DNA from: Alphaproteobacteria bacterium
GTDB lineage: Bacteria; Pseudomonadota; Alphaproteobacteria; UBA11073
DNA: 38,435 bases
NCBI GenBank assembly: GCA_013289145.1
Contig: JABDAM010000001.1
Span: 68,466 to 106,900 of the forward strand
Direction: 5' to 3'
A program made the translations under genes and the position numbers. The notes beneath the pieces were generated by a model. That model was not told the origin of the DNA. It saw only the letters and a list, made by a program, of their open reading frames with translations, and ran no database searches. This document shows, piece after piece, positions 9,102-17,454 of the stretch (the first letter of the stretch is position 1; every line of letters begins with the position of its first letter).

Positions 9102-9968
9102 TTAAAGATCGAAATTAGGGCGCGCAAAAATTCTTTGCCCTAGCGTTGACCCAATATTGATTAAAGCGGGCAGCAAATCCGTCGCGGTCATACTGCGGCC
9201 CAATTGAGAACCTATCGCGGCCTGTGCGTGATAATGAACGCCGGCCGCGGCCGCTTTGAATGGCGGCATCCCCTGCGCCAGCAAGGAACCGATCATCCCC
9301 GCCAGAACATCGCCCGTCCCCGCAGTCGCCAGGCATGCCGGGGCGCCTTGATTAATAATCGTCTCCTGTCCATTCTGAGCGATTAAGGTTTCCGGGCCTT
9401 TTAAAAGCACAACCGAAGGAATATGGGCGGTGGCGTTCTCAACCGCGCTCTGACGCTCTTCAATCGGGCCGAACAATCGCAGGAATTCGCCTTCGTGCGG
9501 CGTCAGTACGACTTTATCATGCAACGCGGGAAATAGTTCTTCCGCGCGGCCTTTGAAAGCCGTAATCGCGCCCGCATCCAGCACACATGGCTTGCCGGTT
9601 GCCAATACGGCCAGAGCCAATCGCGGCAAATCATCCCACAATTTGTCCCCCGGCGCAAAACCTGGCCCAATGACAAAGGCGCTATTTGTGGGCCCCTGCA
9701 GCATCTCCACCGCTTGGTCCACAGTGTCAAACGCCCTGACAACAATATGAGGCTCGCATTTAAGAGAGTTCGCAATCAGATATTCCTTATCGCACAACAG
9801 CGTTACAATTCCTGCTCCCATGCGCGGCGCGGCGGTGGTTGCCAGGTATGATGCCCCCAAACCCTGGCTGCCGAGCATCACCATATGCCCGCGTGAGTAT
9901 TTATGCGCATCAGACGCAAGTTTCGGCAAATCAGATTGCCAAACATCGAAAGCATTTCTTAATGTCAT
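9102..9968 (-). CDS. nnrD: ADP/ATP-dependent NAD(P)H-hydrate dehydratase (stand-alone domain)
   Basis: Repairs hydrated NAD(P)H by ATP- or ADP-dependent dehydration. The 288-aa protein is a ribokinase-like YjeF C-terminal domain with MVMLGSQGLGASYLATTAA, the PHEGEFLRLFG motif and ATAGTGDVLAGMIGSLLAQG with the catalytic Asp. Many bacteria fuse this domain to an N-terminal epimerase (NnrE); here it is alone and no epimerase gene is in the window. The start lacks a clear Shine-Dalgarno; GATAAT lies about a dozen nt before the ATG, so the leader may be very short. It is divergent from the 97-aa gene at 10104. Confidence 0.92.
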   Translation of the reverse strand: MTLRNAFDVWQSDLPKLASDAHKYSRGHMVMLGSQGLGASYLATTAAPRMGAGIVTLLCDKEYLIANSLKCEPHIVVRAFDTVDQAVEMLQGPTNSAFVIGPGFAPGDKLWDDLPRLALAVLATGKPCVLDAGAITAFKGRAEELFPALHDKVVLTPHEGEFLRLFGPIEERQSAVENATAHIPSVVLLKGPETLIAQNGQETIINQGAPACLATAGTGDVLAGMIGSLLAQGMPPFKAAAAGVHYHAQAAIGSQLGRSMTATDLLPALINIGSTLGQRIFARPNFDL

Positions 9969-10091
9969 GGCGAAATCGTGGCATTATCTGGCTATAATGT
10001 CAACAAAATGAAGGCCTTTCACGGCAACACGCCCGTTTTTACAGGAGAATAAAAACCCTTTAAACTATCTTTTCCATGGCGCGGCACGCGG

Positions 10092-10097
10092 TATAAT
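10092..10097 (+). promoter_or_regulatory. Consensus -10 box immediately before a start codon
   Basis: TATAAT ends 6 nt before the ATG at 10104, so transcription would start at or within a base or two of the ATG. No Shine-Dalgarno is present and no good -35 is seen at 16-18 nt. It is a candidate leaderless promoter. Confidence 0.4.
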
Positions 10098-10103
10098 TGC
10101 GTC

Positions 10104-10397
10104 ATGAGCCAGGGCAAACATTCGCACATTCTGAACGCTTCATCAAACCTGCTCGGGATTTGTTTTGTGATTATCACGGGCCTGAAACTGACGGGGATGA
10201 GCGCAAAAACCTGGGCGGATGAATTCAGCGCTTTTGCCGCAATCAACCTGTTGGGCGCATCCGTGCTGTCTTATTTATCCATGCGAGGAAATGATAAGCG
10301 CGCCTTGCAATATGAAAATTGGGCGGATTATATGTTTTTAATTGCGCTCTTTGCCTTATTCTTCGCCGTGGCGATATTTTATATGGATATTTTGTAG
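10104..10397 (+). CDS. Small hypothetical membrane protein, 97 aa
   Basis: Not recognised as a named family. Three hydrophobic segments are visible: around LLGICFVIITGL, around FAAINLLGASVLSYL, and a strong C-terminal one (MFLIALFALFFAVAIFYM), so it is likely an inner-membrane protein. There is no Shine-Dalgarno; TATAAT ends 6 nt before the ATG. It converges on secG with one base between the two stop codons. The clean N-terminus and coherent membrane topology argue that it is real. Confidence 0.65.
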   Translation: MSQGKHSHILNASSNLLGICFVIITGLKLTGMSAKTWADEFSAFAAINLLGASVLSYLSMRGNDKRALQYENWADYMFLIALFALFFAVAIFYMDIL

Positions 10398-10398
10398 A

Positions 10399-10764
10399 TC
10401 ACTTATCAGTCGGCACGGCGGGCGCGGACGGTTTCACCGGTTCGGATTTCACGGGTACAACTGGAGTAACAGGCACGGCAGGCGCAGCGGCGCTGGAACC
10501 TGCCGCAGGGATTTGATCCAGAATACTGGTATTCCTATGCATACCGGACAGCACCACCAATCCCAGGCTGGTCAGCATAAAACCAAAGGCCAAAATAATC
10601 GTCGTGCGCGTGAGCAAATTGGCGCTGCCGCGCGGCGTCATAAAACCGCCCATGGATGATGTGGATGACGTCAGACCGCCGCCGTCAGCGGAGGGTTGCA
10701 GCAAAATCACGCCAATCAGGGCCAGCGCGATGAACATGTGAAGGACTAAAATGACGGTTTCCAT
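10399..10764 (-). CDS. secG: Preprotein translocase subunit SecG
   Basis: Small inner-membrane subunit of the SecYEG channel. The 121-aa protein has two membrane segments (VILVLHMFIALALIGVILLQ and the TRTTIILAFGFMLTSLGLVVL region) flanking the conserved SADGGGL and FMTPRGSANLLTR loop, then a Pro/Ala/Val-rich tail. The true start is ATG at 10764; the longer open frame to 10878 runs into tpiA in another frame. It follows tpiA by 7 nt, the usual tpiA-secG pair. Confidence 0.95.
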   Translation of the reverse strand: METVILVLHMFIALALIGVILLQPSADGGGLTSSTSSMGGFMTPRGSANLLTRTTIILAFGFMLTSLGLVVLSGMHRNTSILDQIPAAGSSAAAPAVPVTPVVPVKSEPVKPSAPAVPTDK

Positions 10765-10771
10765 GGGCCTG

Positions 10772-11530
10772 TTATGGCAAACTTTCCGCCTCTTTGGCAA
10801 TAGCGATAAACTGCTGGGGCTGTAGGGACGCCGCCCCGACCAGCACGCCATCCACATTCGGCAGGGCCAGGATATCACGCGCGTTCATGGCATTAACCGA
10901 ACCGCCGTACAAAATATGGACGTTGTGAAACCCGCTTTCCGCCGTCAGTTTTTTGATAAAATCGTGCATCACGGCGATCTCCTGTGGCGTCGCAGGCGCG
11001 GCCCCGGCGACGGATGAAATCGCCCAGGAAGGTTCATAGAGGATAAAAAGTTCTTCGTCTTTTTTATCGTCATAGACGGATAGGGAATCCAGAACCTCGG
11101 TCCTCACAATCGTTTCAGACCGCCCGGCCTGGCGTTCTTCCAGATTTTCACCCACGCAAATAATGGGTTTCAATCCCGCCGCGCGCGCCTGCCCCGTTTT
11201 CTCCACGATACAAGCAGGCGTTTCCGCATGATGCCGTCGCCGTTCGGAATGACCGACGATGACGAATTTACAGCGCTGCTCTGCCAGCATCGGCGCGCTG
11301 ATATCACCCGTGCGCGCGCCCTTTTCCATAATGCTGCAATCCTGCGCGCCCAGTTCACCCACGCCGCGCAAATCCGCAAAAGCCGACAACAGCGTAAAAG
11401 GCGGGCAAATCACCGGCACCGCCCGCTGAAACGGCCCCGCCGCCCGCAGCGCCGCCAGCGTTTCCATCGCCAGCGCGTAATCGCCGTTCATTTTCCAGTT
11501 TGCTACTATATATCTTTGCCGCGGTTGCAT
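10772..11530 (-). CDS. tpiA: Triose-phosphate isomerase, divergent loop 6
   Basis: Interconverts dihydroxyacetone phosphate and glyceraldehyde 3-phosphate. The 252-aa protein keeps the catalytic residues: NWKMNG (Lys13), VGHSERR (His94) and YEP (Glu166), and the phosphate-binding YGGSV. The flexible lid, normally PVWAIGTG, reads PSWAISSVAG here, and the usual VGGASL reads VGAASL, so two glycine-rich phosphate contacts are changed. It is probably functional because catalytic residues are intact and it is the only tpiA visible, but activity may differ. AAAGAGG precedes the ATG by 5 nt. Divergent from the ppiD-like gene over 60 bp. Confidence 0.93.
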   Translation of the reverse strand: MQPRQRYIVANWKMNGDYALAMETLAALRAAGPFQRAVPVICPPFTLLSAFADLRGVGELGAQDCSIMEKGARTGDISAPMLAEQRCKFVIVGHSERRRHHAETPACIVEKTGQARAAGLKPIICVGENLEERQAGRSETIVRTEVLDSLSVYDDKKDEELFILYEPSWAISSVAGAAPATPQEIAVMHDFIKKLTAESGFHNVHILYGGSVNAMNARDILALPNVDGVLVGAASLQPQQFIAIAKEAESLP

Positions 11531-11590
11531 GATTGCCTCTTTGACCGCAATCTTTTATAGAAAACCTATCGCAAATCCAGTGAGAAAATA

Positions 11591-13486
11591 ATGCTCCAAA
11601 AAATCGGCAAACGCACGAAAACCATCCTCGGCACCTTGTTGTTCGTGCCCATCATCGGCTCGTTCCTGATTTGGGGCATCAGCGATATGGTAAAAGCCGT
11701 CGGGGTTTCACGTTATGCCGCGACGGTGGGCAATACGACAATTTCAACGCAGGAATTCAGTAATGCCTACCGGCGCCAACTCGACGGCATGCGCCGTCAG
11801 GGTATGAAAATCGACGCTGATATGGCGCGCCAGCTGGGCATCGGGCAGCAGATTTTGCGCAACCTGATCGAACGCCAATTGCTGTTACAGGCCGCGCATG
11901 ATTACGGCATCGTCGTTGGTGACCAAACCGTGGCGGCGGAAATCCAAAAAGAAAAATCATTTTACGACGACAACGGCAAATTCAGCCGTGATAAATTCAA
12001 AAACCTGCTCGCCAATGCGGGCGTGGGCGAACAGGAATTCGTTTCCGGCCTGCGCGGCGATATGTCCATTCGCTTGCTGCTGAATGCTTTGCAGGCCTCA
12101 GCCCAGCCGCCTGCCAACCTGCCCCGCGCGCTTTATACCCTACAGAAATCCATTTATGCGGCGGATGTTTACACGCTGCCACATGACGCCATGGGCGTCG
12201 CTCGCGCGCCGACGGAGGCTGAGTTAAAAACCTTTTACGATGCGCACAAAGATCATTATCAACGTCCCGAAATGCGCCGGGGTGTAGTAGCGGTTCTATC
12301 GCTGAAAGACTGGGGAGAAAATGCCAAGCCCAGCGATCAAGATTTAAAAAATATCTATGAAGCGCACAAAGCAGAGTTTACCATCCCCGAAGAACGCAGT
12401 GTGCAATTCGTCGCTCTGCCTGATGAAGCCAAAGCGCACCAAGTCGCCGAGGCCGCGCGCGGCGGCATTAAATTGGCCGACGCCGCTGCAAAAATAAACG
12501 GTGCGCCCGTAGCATTAAAAACCATGGAAGATGTAAAGCCCGGCACCTTGCCCGCCGACCTGGACAAAACAATTTTTAAACTCCCGCGCGGCGAAACCAG
12601 CGAACCCGTGAACACCGCGCTTGGCTGGTATGTGATGCAAATTACAAATATCCGGCCCAGCGCAACCGTGCCCATGGCGCGGATTAAGGATAAATTGATT
12701 GAAAGCTGGCGCCAGGACCGCAGCAGCGAAGATTTACCAAAGCTATTGAATAAAATTGACGACGGCATCGCGGGCGGGTCATCATTGGAAGAAATTGCGA
12801 AAACTTATCATCTGCAATTGCGGCAATTGCCGTTGGCGGATCAACAAGGCCATGGTTTGGATGCAGCCACGCTGACTGATAAAAATACCAAAGAAATTTT
12901 GGCGGCGGAATTTAAACAGAACCAGGGCGAAGTCGGCAACGTATTCGAAACCTCCGGCGGTGATTATGCGCTATTACGTGTGGATGAGGTCAAACCCACA
13001 GCTGTGCCGCCACTGGCCGCTATTCATGATCAAATCGTGACCGATTGGAAAAAATTCAATCAACGGCAATTGGCGGAGGATGCCGCGCGCAAATTAGCGA
13101 ACGATTGGCGCAAGGGCGGCAACGTGGCCGATGAAGCCAAAAAAATCGGCGCAACCATGGCGGCGCGCAATGATCTGAGCCGCGACCAGGCGCAAAAAAC
13201 GCAAAAACCTGCAACTGGCATCGACCGCGCAATTTTGCAGGCTGATGGCGCGGGTACAGTTGTGACTGCTGCGGACGCGAACAATGAATATGTCGCGAAA
13301 ATCCGCGCGATCGCGCCGCCGCCAGCGGCCAGCGTGACCGATGCGGTTCTCGGCGATATGCGCAACACCACATCCCAATGGGTGAAAAATGATTACACGC
13401 AATTGTTTTTAAACGCGCTGGAAAAACGTTATTCGGTTGAGATTAACGACAAGACGGTGAAACAAGTAGAGAATTCATCCAATTAA
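11591..13486 (+). CDS. ppiD: PpiD-like SurA N-terminal domain / parvulin chaperone
   Basis: Inner-membrane-anchored periplasmic folding factor of the PpiD/SurA_N_3 class. Of 631 aa, residues about 15-35 form one membrane anchor (ILGTLLFVPIIGSFLIWGI); then come a SurA-like N-terminal domain (TISTQEFSNAYRRQLD, LIERQLLLQAAHDYGI), a parvulin-like segment around residues 250-360 (ALGWYVMQITNI), and a long alpha-rich C-terminus. The parvulin segment is poorly conserved, so chaperone rather than isomerase activity is likely. TTGACC at 11541 may be its -35. Assignment to the family is firm; orthology to E. coli PpiD is inferred from architecture. Confidence 0.85.
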   Translation: MLQKIGKRTKTILGTLLFVPIIGSFLIWGISDMVKAVGVSRYAATVGNTTISTQEFSNAYRRQLDGMRRQGMKIDADMARQLGIGQQILRNLIERQLLLQAAHDYGIVVGDQTVAAEIQKEKSFYDDNGKFSRDKFKNLLANAGVGEQEFVSGLRGDMSIRLLLNALQASAQPPANLPRALYTLQKSIYAADVYTLPHDAMGVARAPTEAELKTFYDAHKDHYQRPEMRRGVVAVLSLKDWGENAKPSDQDLKNIYEAHKAEFTIPEERSVQFVALPDEAKAHQVAEAARGGIKLADAAAKINGAPVALKTMEDVKPGTLPADLDKTIFKLPRGETSEPVNTALGWYVMQITNIRPSATVPMARIKDKLIESWRQDRSSEDLPKLLNKIDDGIAGGSSLEEIAKTYHLQLRQLPLADQQGHGLDAATLTDKNTKEILAAEFKQNQGEVGNVFETSGGDYALLRVDEVKPTAVPPLAAIHDQIVTDWKKFNQRQLAEDAARKLANDWRKGGNVADEAKKIGATMAARNDLSRDQAQKTQKPATGIDRAILQADGAGTVVTAADANNEYVAKIRAIAPPPAASVTDAVLGDMRNTTSQWVKNDYTQLFLNALEKRYSVEINDKTVKQVENSSN

Positions 13487-13512
13487 ATTTCCCCGCCAAA
13501 GGAAGAAAGCTG

Positions 13513-14880
13513 TTACTTTTTGCTCTGCCGGTCATTGCTTCGCTTTGCCTTATGCTCATAAGGATTTTCACCCTTTTTCCGCATTAGACGCAGCGGCACA
13601 CCGGGCAGATCTAAATCTTTACGCAAATGATTGAGCAAATATTTTTCATAACTCTGCGGCAATTCGTCCGGCCGCGAAATCCACAGTGCAAATGTCGGCG
13701 GGCGGGCCTTCACCTGCGTCATGTAACGCAATTTAATCGGACGGCCGCCAACCAATGGCGGCGGATGGTTCGCCGTCAATTCCATTAGCCAGCGATTTAA
13801 TTTTCCCGTTGAAATGCGCTTGTTCCAAACCTGATAAACGCGAAATACGGCTTGCATCAATTCATCCATCTCACGCCCGCCGCGCAGAGCGGATAGTGTA
13901 ATCACCGGCACGGCTTTGGCATTGTGAAACAATTCTTCCAGCTTACGCTCAATTGATTTGCGCACGGCGGTTTTATCCTTCACCAAATCCCATTTATTGA
14001 TGACAAGAACCAGCGCGCGGCCCTCATCAATAATCATCTGCGTGATTTGCAAATCCTGTTTATCAAACAGCGTTTGCACATCCATGACGACGATGGCGAC
14101 CTCAGCCAAGCGGATAATCCGCTGCGTATCCGTCACCGCCATTTTTTCCAGCGCGCTATCCACGCGCGAACGGCGGCGCAAACCCGCCGTATCCACCAGG
14201 CGGACGGCCTGATTATCATAATGCCAATCCACCGCGATACTGTCGCGCGTCAGGCCGGGTTCAGCGCCGACCATTACGCGCGGTTCATTCAGCAGCGAAT
14301 TTAACAGCGTTGATTTACCCGCATTCGGCCGTCCGACGATGGCAAGCCGCAATGGCTTTTCATCTTCGGTTTTTGCTCCGCCGCGTTGGGGCAGAATTTT
14401 CAACGCCTCATGAATCAAATCCCGCACGCCGTCACCGTGCGATGCGGAAATCGCCAATGGCTCGCCTAATCCCAGACGGTGCGCCTCGGCGCGAACGGCA
14501 GGCGGACACTCGCTCTCAATTTTATTAATCACCAGAATGATTTTTTTATTCTGTTTCCGCAACCAACCCGCCAGCGACGCATCTAGCGGTGTCACGCCCA
14601 CCCGGCCATCAATCACAAACAGCGCCGCATCCGATAGCGCCAGCGCGCGTGAAGTTTGCTCACGCATCCGCACAAACAAGCTGTCTTTTTTATCATCTTC
14701 CAATCCGGCAGTGTCATATAGCTGCACGTATCGTCCGGCCAAATCCACTTCGGCGGCGCGGTAATCACGCGTCACGCCCGGCACGTCATCGACAATCGCC
14801 AGCTGCCGCCCGGCCAAGCGATTAAACAATGTGGACTTGCCGACGTTCGGGCGCCCCAAAATGGCCAGTGTAGGTAACAT
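13513..14880 (-). CDS. der: Ribosome-associated GTPase Der (EngA)
   Basis: Essential double-G-domain GTPase acting in 50S ribosome assembly. First domain: GRPNVGKSTLFNRLAG, DTAGLED and NKIE; second: GRPNAGKSTLLNSLL, DTAGLRRR and NKWD; then a KH-like C-terminal domain and a basic tail. Length (455 aa) is normal. Its ATG overlaps the bamB stop by one base (TAATG), giving the yfgM-bamB-der order also known from E. coli. Confidence 0.97.
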   Translation of the reverse strand: MLPTLAILGRPNVGKSTLFNRLAGRQLAIVDDVPGVTRDYRAAEVDLAGRYVQLYDTAGLEDDKKDSLFVRMREQTSRALALSDAALFVIDGRVGVTPLDASLAGWLRKQNKKIILVINKIESECPPAVRAEAHRLGLGEPLAISASHGDGVRDLIHEALKILPQRGGAKTEDEKPLRLAIVGRPNAGKSTLLNSLLNEPRVMVGAEPGLTRDSIAVDWHYDNQAVRLVDTAGLRRRSRVDSALEKMAVTDTQRIIRLAEVAIVVMDVQTLFDKQDLQITQMIIDEGRALVLVINKWDLVKDKTAVRKSIERKLEELFHNAKAVPVITLSALRGGREMDELMQAVFRVYQVWNKRISTGKLNRWLMELTANHPPPLVGGRPIKLRYMTQVKARPPTFALWISRPDELPQSYEKYLLNHLRKDLDLPGVPLRLMRKKGENPYEHKAKRSNDRQSKK

Positions 14881-16199
14881 TACCGGTACGCCACCACGTC
14901 GCCGTCCGCCGTGGTCCAGTAAATCATATCGCCCGCCACGATGGGATTTTCTGCGGGTTCCGGCAGATCTTTAACTTCTTTCACCACTTCACCCGTCGCG
15001 GCATCGCGCAATTGCGCCGTGCCACCGGAAGAAATCACAAGCACTTGGCCGTTTAATAATAGCGGTCCATACCAATAACTTTCCTTGATATCGTCATCGG
15101 ATGGACTGTCACCTTCTTTGGGCGGTGGCGGCAATAAAGATTTCGACCAAAACTTGCTGCCATCTTTGCGCGCGATTGCGACCAACTGACCATTAATAGT
15201 AATTCCAAAAACCGTATCGCCGGACAAAGTCATCGGCTGTTCCATGCCAAAATCATCCGTCCAAACGCGGTCACCCAGGCGGCGTTCAATCGCGGCGCTG
15301 TTAGCGGCAAAATTCGCGGCAATCACCGCATCGCCCGCCAGCATCGGCGGCGCGCGCAGATCATGCAAAGTTGCCAGGTTATTGACCGGACGGCCGGTGG
15401 CCAAATTGTCCGTCCACAGCACCGAACCGTTACCAGGCGCAAGCGCGGTCACTTCACCCGAAGCATAAGGAACGATCACCATATCCGCATCCGCCGCAGG
15501 CGCGCCACCCGCGATCACGCCCGCTAATTCCTGTAAGCCATGATGCTGCCATAAAATTTTTCCGGTTGCGGCGTCCAGCGCAAAGGTCTGATCGCCGCGC
15601 GTGACAACATAAACCTTGCCATTCAAAACTACCGGCGCGGCGCGCGCAGGCGCATCCAAATCGGATTTCCAAATCAACGCGCCGTTTACAGTGGATAGCC
15701 CGAGAACCTGCGGATAACCATTGGTGACGTATAGCGTTCCATTATCCACCGCCATGCCGCCCGCCAGGGTTTTTTCAAACCATTTACGCGTGCTGACGCG
15801 CCATAATTGGTTGCCGTTCGACGCGTCCAGCGCCGTTACATACCCCTGCGCATCCATGGCATAGACTTTGCCATCCGCCGCCACAGGCCGCGCAGTTAAT
15901 CGCATCCGGCCCGAAAATCCGGCGCCGATATTGGTGTCCCAAACTTGTTCAAATTTCGGCGTGATGGCGGCATGAATACCGGTTTGCGCCGCACTGACAT
16001 TCAATTCCGACCACGCCGTAACCGCTTGCGGCGCGTCCAATTGCGGCTTGGCCGAATTGTTAGCGGGCGTTTCATCCGAACTTTGCAAGATGTCGTGACG
16101 CTCCCCTTCCAGCGGTTTATCGGGTTTTGAATCGAACCATGAACATCCCGCCAGCAAAAGCGTCAAAATCAATAACCCGTGTTTTGCGCGCATCGCCAT
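14880..16199 (-). CDS. bamB: BamB-like outer-membrane assembly lipoprotein (PQQ-type propeller)
   Basis: Scaffold lipoprotein of the BAM complex that inserts beta-barrels into the outer membrane. The signal peptide ends in LLLAGC with Cys19 as the lipidation site. The mature part has repeated beta-propeller blades of the PQQ type (ALDASNGNQLWR, ALDAATGKILWQHHG, LAPGNGSVLWTDNL, AIARKDGSKFWSK). At 439 aa it is somewhat longer than E. coli BamB. It sits 2 nt after the yfgM-like gene and overlaps der by 1 nt. Context and architecture together support BamB; other PQQ-repeat lipoproteins are the alternative. Confidence 0.88.
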   Translation of the reverse strand: MAMRAKHGLLILTLLLAGCSWFDSKPDKPLEGERHDILQSSDETPANNSAKPQLDAPQAVTAWSELNVSAAQTGIHAAITPKFEQVWDTNIGAGFSGRMRLTARPVAADGKVYAMDAQGYVTALDASNGNQLWRVSTRKWFEKTLAGGMAVDNGTLYVTNGYPQVLGLSTVNGALIWKSDLDAPARAAPVVLNGKVYVVTRGDQTFALDAATGKILWQHHGLQELAGVIAGGAPAADADMVIVPYASGEVTALAPGNGSVLWTDNLATGRPVNNLATLHDLRAPPMLAGDAVIAANFAANSAAIERRLGDRVWTDDFGMEQPMTLSGDTVFGITINGQLVAIARKDGSKFWSKSLLPPPPKEGDSPSDDDIKESYWYGPLLLNGQVLVISSGGTAQLRDAATGEVVKEVKDLPEPAENPIVAGDMIYWTTADGDVVAYR

Positions 16200-16201
16200 C
16201 T

Positions 16202-16825
16202 TTACTGCACCGCTGCGGGCTGTCCGGAAAATTCAGCCGCGCGCCCGCGCATGGCCTGCGGCGATTTTGGATCACTGGCAATTTCACCATAAAGGTCGCG
16301 GCGTTTCTGCGCATCGGTTTCCGCCAGCGCGCGCAATTCCTGCGCCGCCGGTTGCCAAGGCGAATTTTGGCCGATTTTACCCAGCGCCGCCGCATCGCCG
16401 CCATTCGCCAGTAAAACACGCGCATAATCACGCACCGCATCCGGCGCGCCCGATTTCGCGACATTATCCAGCATGCGTTTTACATCATCCGGTTTATTCA
16501 AAATTTCATATTTCCCAGCGGCATAAAGCCATGTCAGAACGCGGCGATTACCTGTCGCCTTATGGGCGGCAAAATCCTCCAACGCCTTGGCATTTGCATC
16601 GGTCGCAGGCGCTTCGGATAAAACCAGTAACTCGGCCGTTTGTTGCCCGCTCACGCGCGCATCCCATGCGCGGTAAACTTGCAAACCCGCCGTCAAAACC
16701 ACCAAGGCAACCGCAATCGCCAGAATGGATTGCCAATAATCGCGGAAAAAAGATAAAACCTCTTCCTGCTGGATATCCATATCCAGCATGGCCGCATTTT
16801 CTGTTTGTTGATCTTTGCTGAACAT
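16202..16825 (-). CDS. YfgM-like TPR-fold membrane protein
   Basis: The 207-aa protein has a cytoplasmic N-terminus (MDIQQEEVLSFFRDYW), one membrane segment (SILAIAVALVVLTAGLQVYRAW) and a periplasmic helical repeat domain, the layout of YfgM, an ancillary SecYEG subunit linked to PpiD. Its position directly before bamB and der matches E. coli yfgM-bamB-der. It starts immediately after the redoxin stop codon. The Ala-rich C-terminal part is low complexity and poorly conserved, so the name rests on topology and synteny. Confidence 0.8.
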   Translation of the reverse strand: MFSKDQQTENAAMLDMDIQQEEVLSFFRDYWQSILAIAVALVVLTAGLQVYRAWDARVSGQQTAELLVLSEAPATDANAKALEDFAAHKATGNRRVLTWLYAAGKYEILNKPDDVKRMLDNVAKSGAPDAVRDYARVLLANGGDAAALGKIGQNSPWQPAAQELRALAETDAQKRRDLYGEIASDPKSPQAMRGRAAEFSGQPAAVQ

Positions 16826-17389
16826 CTACGCCGCCTCTTCGCTTCGCCATTTGATATTACATCCCATGCTGGGAAATTGTTCGCGCGGCCCCTGGCTGGT
16901 TTTGGCGATCTGTTTCATAGCTTCCAATAATTCACGCTTGGCATTCGGCACGGGCTCCATGCGGCTTTCATCCAAACGGCCGCGGTATTGCAATTCACCC
17001 GCCGCATTGTAACCAAAAAAATCCGGGGTACAGACCGCGCCATAGGCCTGCGCCACCTGCTGCGTCGCATCGTGCAAATAAGGAAAAGTAAATTTGTGTT
17101 CCTGCGCAAACTCAACCATTTTTTCGGGACTGTCCGCCGGATATTCATCCGCGTCATTCGCGCAAATCGCCGCGACGCCGATACCCGCGTTTTGTAATTC
17201 GCGCACGTCCATCACAATCCGGTCAATCACCGCCTTCACGAACGGACAGTGATTGCAAATGAACATAATCAATGTGCCATTCGGTCCTTGAACATCGGAC
17301 AGACGGTACATTTTTCCGTCCGTGCCGGGCAGCGTAAAATCCGGCGCGCGCATGCCGAAATCACAAATAGGCGTGGTAAGTGCGGGCAT
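16826..17389 (-). CDS. Thioredoxin-fold redoxin (AhpC/TSA-like), CNHC motif
   Basis: A cytosolic thioredoxin-fold protein of 187 aa with no signal peptide. It has the peroxiredoxin-like N-terminus APDFTLPGTDGK, then FICNHCPFVKAV with Cys45 and Cys48, and the RGRLDESR and SMGCNIKWR segments characteristic of a widespread thioredoxin-family protein of unknown physiological substrate. A TGGAGG Shine-Dalgarno lies 6 nt before the ATG. It is encoded between alaS and the yfgM-bamB-der group, all on one strand. Likely a thiol oxidoreductase; the partner is unknown. Confidence 0.85.
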   Translation of the reverse strand: MPALTTPICDFGMRAPDFTLPGTDGKMYRLSDVQGPNGTLIMFICNHCPFVKAVIDRIVMDVRELQNAGIGVAAICANDADEYPADSPEKMVEFAQEHKFTFPYLHDATQQVAQAYGAVCTPDFFGYNAAGELQYRGRLDESRMEPVPNAKRELLEAMKQIAKTSQGPREQFPSMGCNIKWRSEEAA

Positions 17390-17454
17390 AAAAAACCTCC
17401 ATCAAGTCGTGCTAATATGATCGGCGAGGCATGTGAAGTAAAGCCGTCTTATGG

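Noticed and set aside
10765-10878. N-terminal extension of SecG to 10878
   Set aside because: It overlaps the tpiA coding end in another frame and has no family similarity; METVILVLHMF at 10764 is the natural start.
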